NCBI GenBank assembly: GCA_026984165.1
Contig: JALSSQ010000152.1
Coordinates: 1-8,855, forward strand
Direction: 5' to 3'
DNA length: 8,855 bases
Source: Sulfurovum sp.
Lineage (GTDB): Bacteria > Campylobacterota > Campylobacteria > Campylobacterales > Sulfurovaceae
Shown here: piece by piece, positions 4,830 through 8,855 of the stretch
Layout of the letters: each line of letters begins with the position of its first letter
How positions within the stretch are numbered: the first letter of the stretch is position 1
Notes under the pieces: generated by a model
The model's input: the letters and a program-made list of their open reading frames with translations, nothing else
Databases searched by the model: none
What the model was told of the DNA's origin: nothing
Program-made: the position numbers and the translations under genes

Positions 4830-7271
4830 ATGAGTTACAATCCAAATGAGATTGAAGCCAAATGGCAAAAAATTTGGGATGAGGAGAAAGCTTTTGAGCC
4901 TGATGATGCTTTAAGTAGAAAAAAGAAATATATCCTCTCTATGTTCCCTTTTCCCTCTGGGCGTTTGCACATGGGGCATGTGCGTAACTATGCTATTGGT
5001 GATGCCTTTGCACGTTACTATAGAAAACAAGACTTTAATGTACTTCATCCCATCGGTTGGGATGCGTTTGGTATGCCTGCGGAGAATGCAGCTATTAAGC
5101 ATGGCAGGCATCCAAAAGAGTGGACATATTCCAACATAGACTACATGAGAAAAGAACTGGGTGCCCTTGGACTCTCCTTTTCTAAAACACGTGAATTTGC
5201 TACCTGTGACCCACTTTATACGAAGTGGGAACAGGAGTTCATCATCAGGATGTTTGAAGAGGGCTTGTTGTATCGTGAAAGTACGACAGTGAACTGGTGT
5301 GAGTCCTGTCATACGGTACTTGCCAATGAACAGGTAGAAGAGGGATGCTGTTGGAGGTGTGATAATCCAGTGGAGCTTAAAGAGATGCCAGGGTACTACC
5401 TGGATATCATTAAATATGCAGATAATTTGTTGGGTGATTTGAAACAACTTGAGGGTAAATGGCCCAATCAGGTACTCACCATGCAGGAAAACTGGATAGG
5501 AAAATCACAGGGACTTGAGTTTGAATTTGAATTAAGTGAGGATTCTAAAGCGAAATTGGGTGGAAACTTTGAGAAATATACGGTCTTTACTACCCGTCCA
5601 GATACCATTTATGGCGTGACCTATTCTGCATTGGCTGCTGAACATCCTATTACAAAGTATTTGTTAGATAACGATTTACTGGATGCAGATGTAGCAGAAA
5701 AAATAGTGGCTATCGGTAACATGACAGAGATAGAACGTGCCAAAGAGGGCAAAGAGGGGTATGATTTGGGACTGACTGTCATTCACCCTTTAACTCGTGA
5801 AGAGATACCTGTATGGACAGCGAACTTTGTATTGGCATCTTATGGTGGTGGTGCGGTGATGGCGGTACCTGCACATGATGAGAGAGACTTTGAGTTTGCA
5901 ACTAAGTATGACTTGCCTATCAAACGAGTGATAGCGGGTGGGGATGACTTACCTTATACGGCTGAGGGCTCTTTGGAAAACTCAGAGATATTTACGGGTA
6001 TGCCAAACAAAGAGGCACAAAAAGAGATTATTGCACTCTTTGAAGCAAAAGAGTTAGGTCAAGGTACGACCAATTACAAGCTAAGAAACTGGGGTATTTC
6101 ACGCCAGCGTTATTGGGGAGCACCTATTCCCTTTGTGCATTGCGATGACTGTGGGCTTGTGGCTGAAAAAGTAGAAAATTTACCTATTGCTCTGCCTGAT
6201 GATGTAGAGATAACAGGTGAAGGAAATCCATTAGACAAACATCCAACTTGGAAGCACTGTAGCTGTCCAAAGTGTGGGAAAGAGGCTATACGTGAGACAG
6301 ATACCCTAGATACTTTTGTACAGTCTAGTTGGTATCAGTTTCGTTATGCAACCAACCCAAATAAATGGAACATCACTGGCATAGACAAAGAAGAAGCCAA
6401 CTATTGGCTAAGTGTTGACCAATATATCGGTGGGATAGAACATGCCATCTTGCACCTACTCTATGCGCGTTTCTTTACAAAAGTGCTACGTGACCTTGGA
6501 TATCATGATATAGATGAGCCTTTTGAAAATCTGCTTACACAGGGTATGGTACTCATGGATGGTGCGAAGATGTCTAAATCTAAAGGAAATACTGTTGACC
6601 CTGATGCCTTGGTAGAAAAGTATGGTGCAGATACAGCGCGTTTATTTACGTTGTTTGCTGCACCGCCTGCCAAAGAGCTAGAGTGGAATGACTCGGCAGT
6701 TGAGGGTGCATTTCGTTTTCTTAAAAAACTTTATGATAGAAAGGCTAAAGTAGCCGGTAAAACCCTTCCTGTTATAGAGCAAAGCAAGTTAAGCAAAGAG
6801 AGTAAAATCGCACGTGTAAAAATCTATGAAGCCTTACAAAAATCTACCGATGTGTATGAAAAAACATTTGCTTTCAATACACTTATCGCTGCTTGTATGG
6901 AAGCACTCAATGCGCTAGATAAACAAGATAATCCTGAGGTATGGACAGAGGGAATGTATATTATGCTAAACCTGTTGGAACCTATTGTCCCTCATGTTGC
7001 AACAGAGCTTTCAGAGATCTTGTTTGCCAGAGAGAACTTGGGTGTGCAACTTGAAGTAAAAGAAGAAGTTTTTGTGCAAGAGAGTATCTTGTATATGGTG
7101 ATGATAGGTGGGAAAAAACGTACAGAAATTGAAGTGAATGCATCTGCCTCACAGGAGGAGATATTGATTATGGCAAAAGAAGCAGGAGCTAAGTGGCTAG
7201 AGGGAACTACTGTTATAAAAGAGATAGTAGTACCAAATAAGTTAGTTAATTTAGCAGTAAAACCTAATTAA
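4830..7271 (+). CDS. leuS: Leucyl-tRNA synthetase
   Basis: LeuS charges tRNA-Leu with leucine in the cytoplasm and hydrolyses mischarged tRNA. The protein has 813 residues from the ATG at 4830, near the usual length for bacterial LeuS. The class I signatures are HMGH (47-50) in PFPSGRLHMGH and KMSKS (580-584). The CP1 editing domain shows TTRPDT (254-259) and GGGAVMAVPAHDERD (339-353), including the conserved Asp of the amino-acid binding pocket. Cys157, Cys160, Cys173/174 and Cys177 form a zinc-knuckle pattern. A second Cys cluster runs from CDDC (438-441) to CSCPKC (477-482). The anticodon-binding region and a C-terminal domain ending in VVPNKLVNLAVKPN complete the protein. It leads an operon with the LptE-like gene (36-base gap) and folC, an order I recall from Campylobacter jejuni, where secDF lies on the other side of leuS; here a metallopeptidase occupies that place. 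Confidence 0.98.
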   Translation: MSYNPNEIEAKWQKIWDEEKAFEPDDALSRKKKYILSMFPFPSGRLHMGHVRNYAIGDAFARYYRKQDFNVLHPIGWDAFGMPAENAAIKHGRHPKEWTYSNIDYMRKELGALGLSFSKTREFATCDPLYTKWEQEFIIRMFEEGLLYRESTTVNWCESCHTVLANEQVEEGCCWRCDNPVELKEMPGYYLDIIKYADNLLGDLKQLEGKWPNQVLTMQENWIGKSQGLEFEFELSEDSKAKLGGNFEKYTVFTTRPDTIYGVTYSALAAEHPITKYLLDNDLLDADVAEKIVAIGNMTEIERAKEGKEGYDLGLTVIHPLTREEIPVWTANFVLASYGGGAVMAVPAHDERDFEFATKYDLPIKRVIAGGDDLPYTAEGSLENSEIFTGMPNKEAQKEIIALFEAKELGQGTTNYKLRNWGISRQRYWGAPIPFVHCDDCGLVAEKVENLPIALPDDVEITGEGNPLDKHPTWKHCSCPKCGKEAIRETDTLDTFVQSSWYQFRYATNPNKWNITGIDKEEANYWLSVDQYIGGIEHAILHLLYARFFTKVLRDLGYHDIDEPFENLLTQGMVLMDGAKMSKSKGNTVDPDALVEKYGADTARLFTLFAAPPAKELEWNDSAVEGAFRFLKKLYDRKAKVAGKTLPVIEQSKLSKESKIARVKIYEALQKSTDVYEKTFAFNTLIAACMEALNALDKQDNPEVWTEGMYIMLNLLEPIVPHVATELSEILFARENLGVQLEVKEEVFVQESILYMVMIGGKKRTEIEVNASASQEEILIMAKEAGAKWLEGTTVIKEIVVPNKLVNLAVKPN

Positions 7272-7295
7272 ATTTGAAATTTTAATGTAGAAATT

Positions 7296-7301
7296 GAAGG
7301 A
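7296..7301 (+). promoter_or_regulatory. Ribosome binding site that sets the lptE-like GTG start
   Basis: GAAGGA is followed by six bases and then GTG at 7308. This is a strong site with ideal spacing, and the GTG gives a complete lipoprotein signal peptide. Confidence 0.75.
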
Positions 7302-7307
7302 TATTTT

Positions 7308-7859
7308 GTGGGAAGAGATAATAAAAATTTTTTGGAAAAAAATATACTGAAATTTCTCATTTTAAATTTCTCATTTTTAATCCTTACGGCGTGTGGTTAC
7401 AAACCATCTTCACATATGATCCAAAACATCTTCTCTGATACAGTATATGTTGAAGTGGCAGTAGACAAGGTCGAACCTGAAAATGCCCCTTTTATTAAAG
7501 ATGAAATGAATCGTTTGATCTATACACGTTTTAAAGGTCGAGTGACATCTAAGGTAGATGCCAAAAATCAAATATATATTACCTATGCTGGAAGTACTTT
7601 TACGCCACTATCTTATGAAAATGGGTATGTGACACGTTATCGAGCCAATATCTATGTAAAGTTTGATATGTTAACCAAAGAAGGAAAAGTAACAAAAAAT
7701 ATTAACGCTGTTCATGAAGCGGATATACAGGCATCATCTTTAACTTCATCGACACTCCGAACAGAAGCAATACGTCGAGGGCTGGAAAAGGCATTGGATG
7801 AATTTTTGGCTTATGTGAGTGCAAAAGGGATGCTAATATCAGTGAGTAGTAAGCGGTGA
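7308..7859 (+). CDS. lptE: LptE-like LPS-assembly lipoprotein
   Basis: The product is a predicted 183-residue outer-membrane lipoprotein. The N-terminus has charged residues, a hydrophobic core (about 14-26) and the lipobox LTAC, with the lipidated cysteine at residue 29. The mature part is about 155 residues. It resembles the Campylobacterota LptE family, which plugs the LptD barrel that inserts LPS into the outer leaflet. Support includes the stretch from FTPLSYENGYVTRYRA through the alternating beta pattern, the C-terminal helix RTEAIRRGLEKALDEFLAYV, and the position between leuS and folC. LptE sequences diverge strongly, so the family call rests partly on context. The signal-peptide core is encoded by a perfect 14-bp direct duplication. 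The stop overlaps the folC start by four bases (GTGA), indicating translational coupling. Confidence 0.8.
   Translation: MGRDNKNFLEKNILKFLILNFSFLILTACGYKPSSHMIQNIFSDTVYVEVAVDKVEPENAPFIKDEMNRLIYTRFKGRVTSKVDAKNQIYITYAGSTFTPLSYENGYVTRYRANIYVKFDMLTKEGKVTKNINAVHEADIQASSLTSSTLRTEAIRRGLEKALDEFLAYVSAKGMLISVSSKR
7350..7377 (+). repeat. Perfect 14-bp tandem duplication in the LptE-like signal peptide
   Basis: AAATTTCTCATTTT occurs twice in direct succession, at 7350-7363 and 7364-7377. Because 14 is not a multiple of three, the two copies are read in different frames, giving Lys-Phe-Leu-Ile-Leu and then Asn-Phe-Ser-Phe-Leu, all within the hydrophobic core. On the minus strand each copy reads AAAATGA plus GAAATTT, which loosely resembles two degenerate units of the heptamer family; that link is speculative. 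Confidence 0.8.
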
Positions 7860-8855
7860 ATGGTAGAAAACATTTAAAAGAGTTTTTAGACTCTAAACCA
7901 CTTTATTACAAAGAGATAGACCATAAGCGTGTACATACAGCTTATGCGCTACTCAAACCACATATCAACCATCCCAAAACAGTGCATATTGTTGGTACGA
8001 ACGGTAAAGGCTCTACGGGGCGAATGCTTGCCTATCTTGCCTATCGGCAAGGAATTAGGAATGAGGAATTAGGAATGAGGAATTATTCGGTGGGGCATTA
8101 TACTTCTCCGCATATTCTTGTTTTTAATGAGCGTATATGGTTGGATGGTGCAGATGCTTCTGATGAGGTACTGGAAACAGCACATCAAAGACTTTTTGCT
8201 ATTTTAGGGCAAGAGATGGCTGATGCCTTGAGTTATTTTGAATATACAACACTTTTGGCGTTTGTCGTATTTGAAAACTGTGATTTGATGATACTTGAAG
8301 CTGGTCTTGGTGGTGAGTTTGATGCGACGAATGTATGCGATAAAGAGTTAAGCATCATTACGCCTATAGGCATAGACCATCAGGCATTTTTGGGTGAGAG
8401 CATAGAAGCGATAGCAGCTACGAAAATACGCAGTATTCAAGATAGAGTTTTGTTAGCCCCTCAGGTGTATGATGAAGTTGTTGAGGTGGCACAAAATATC
8501 TCTGCCCAGAAGGGTGCAGAAATATTTTTGAGTGAGGAATTAGGAATTAGGAATGAGGAGTTAATAGATATCGCCCAAGCCAAAGGCTGGGCGAATTATC
8601 TTATATCTAATGCTTTAGTTGCTATGCAGGCATTGGATATTTTAGATATTCCCTATAATGTCAATGATCTGAAATCGCTAGAACTCTTCGGACGTTTTTA
8701 TCCTTTGAGAGAAAATATACGTATAGATGTAGGTCATAACCCTTTAGCCGCACGTGCTATAGAAAAAGCCTTAGATAAAAAAGTAGTATTGATTTATAAC
8801 TCTTTGGATGACAAGGATTATGAAGGGGTATTACGCATACTCAACCCTAAAGTCA
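7856..8855 (+). CDS. folC: Folylpolyglutamate/dihydrofolate synthase (FolC), 3' end outside the window
   Basis: FolC adds glutamate to folates, and in many bacteria also to dihydropteroate, using ATP in the cytoplasm. The frame is open from the GTG at 7856 to the window edge, 333 codons, with probably some 50-80 residues missing. The GTG overlaps the preceding stop; the ATG at 7860 is in another frame and meets a stop after five codons. Motifs seen are the P-loop GTNGKGS (47-53), YTSPH (82-86), FNERIW (90-95), EAGLGGEFDATN (148-159), ITPIGIDHQAFLG (168-180), ATKIRSI (188-194, with Lys190 as the probable carbamylated lysine), FGRFYPL (278-284) and GHNP (293-296). Two heptamer arrays are translated in frame, at residues 66-77 and 227-236. 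Between GKGS and YTSPH there are 28 residues, against 18 in E. coli and Lactobacillus casei FolC as I recall them, so the first array is an insertion of about ten residues beside the active-site loop. Confidence 0.93.
   Translation, partial: MNGRKHLKEFLDSKPLYYKEIDHKRVHTAYALLKPHINHPKTVHIVGTNGKGSTGRMLAYLAYRQGIRNEELGMRNYSVGHYTSPHILVFNERIWLDGADASDEVLETAHQRLFAILGQEMADALSYFEYTTLLAFVVFENCDLMILEAGLGGEFDATNVCDKELSIITPIGIDHQAFLGESIEAIAATKIRSIQDRVLLAPQVYDEVVEVAQNISAQKGAEIFLSEELGIRNEELIDIAQAKGWANYLISNALVAMQALDILDIPYNVNDLKSLELFGRFYPLRENIRIDVGHNPLAARAIEKALDKKVVLIYNSLDDKDYEGVLRILNPKV
8051..8085 (+). repeat. Heptanucleotide repeat array inside folC, copy 1
   Basis: Five uninterrupted 7-bp units alternate GGAATTA, GGAATGA, GGAATTA, GGAATGA, GGAATTA. 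They are translated as Gly-Ile-Arg-Asn-Glu-Glu-Leu-Gly-Met-Arg-Asn-Tyr (66-77) between the helix after the P-loop and the strand leading to YTSPH. The second unit is in the phase where GGAATTA would create TAG; it is GGAATGA and gives GAG. The fifth unit is in the same phase and escapes because the array ends there, giving TAT. Confidence 0.9.
8532..8563 (+). repeat. Heptanucleotide repeat array inside folC, copy 2
   Basis: After a partial unit (GTGA), four 7-bp units follow: GGAATTA, GGAATTA, GGAATGA and GGAGTTA. They encode Glu-Glu-Leu-Gly-Ile-Arg-Asn-Glu-Glu-Leu at residues 227-236, between two predicted elements of the central domain and just before ANYLISNALVAMQAL. Only the third unit is in the TAG-producing phase, and it is the one reading GGAATGA. 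Confidence 0.9.

Noticed and set aside
4911..5447. A 178-codon open frame on the - strand inside leuS
   Set aside because: It lies wholly antisense to the catalytic and zinc-knuckle regions of leuS, has no recognisable motif, and is an expected by-product of leuS codon use.
7860..7877. An ATG at 7860 as the start of the gene after lptE
   Set aside because: That frame meets TAA after five codons. The overlapping GTG at 7856 opens the FolC frame with the expected N-terminus and motifs.

Overview
The window looks like a housekeeping stretch of a Campylobacterota (epsilonproteobacterial) chromosome, most likely a Sulfurovum- or Sulfurimonas-type organism. This rests on A/T-rich codon use, frequent GTG starts, extended -10 promoters without a clear -35 box, and the gene order leuS, LptE-like lipoprotein, folC, which I recall from Campylobacter. 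The genus is an inference. No phage, transposon, CRISPR array, defence system, tRNA or rRNA was seen.

Layout. Positions 1-929 hold the 3' part of fabH (+), followed four bases later by a YmdB-family metallophosphoesterase (934-1743, +). dnaX (1766-3706, -) converges on that pair with only 22 bases between the stop codons. A short divergent promoter region (3707-3794) separates dnaX from a YpfJ-type membrane zinc metallopeptidase (3795-4679, +). A gene-free stretch of about 150 bases follows, filled with hairpins and heptanucleotide repeats. leuS (4830-7271), an lptE-like lipoprotein gene (7308-7859) and folC (7856 to the window end, incomplete) then form a tight + strand operon. The folC frame is real although it has no ATG start: it begins with a GTG that overlaps the lptE stop.

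Together the genes cover fatty-acid initiation, a signalling-type phosphodiesterase, the replicative clamp loader, a membrane protease, leucyl-tRNA synthesis, LPS transport to the outer membrane, and folate polyglutamylation. None of the gene families is new.

The unusual content is at the DNA level. (1) Short arrays of a 7-bp repeat (GGAATTA, or GGGAGTA in dnaX) occur twice inside folC, once inside dnaX, and as an inverted pair upstream of leuS. A homogeneous 7-bp array would place a TAG stop in every frame. In all three coding arrays, the units in the dangerous phase carry exactly the base change (GGAATGA, or GAGCA) that removes the stop. (2) dnaX has a run of nine A residues, A_AAA_AAA in phase, with stop codons close behind in both alternative frames. 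This resembles the slippery sites that give two DnaX products in other bacteria. (3) The hydrophobic core of the LptE-like signal peptide is encoded by a perfect 14-bp tandem duplication read in two frames.
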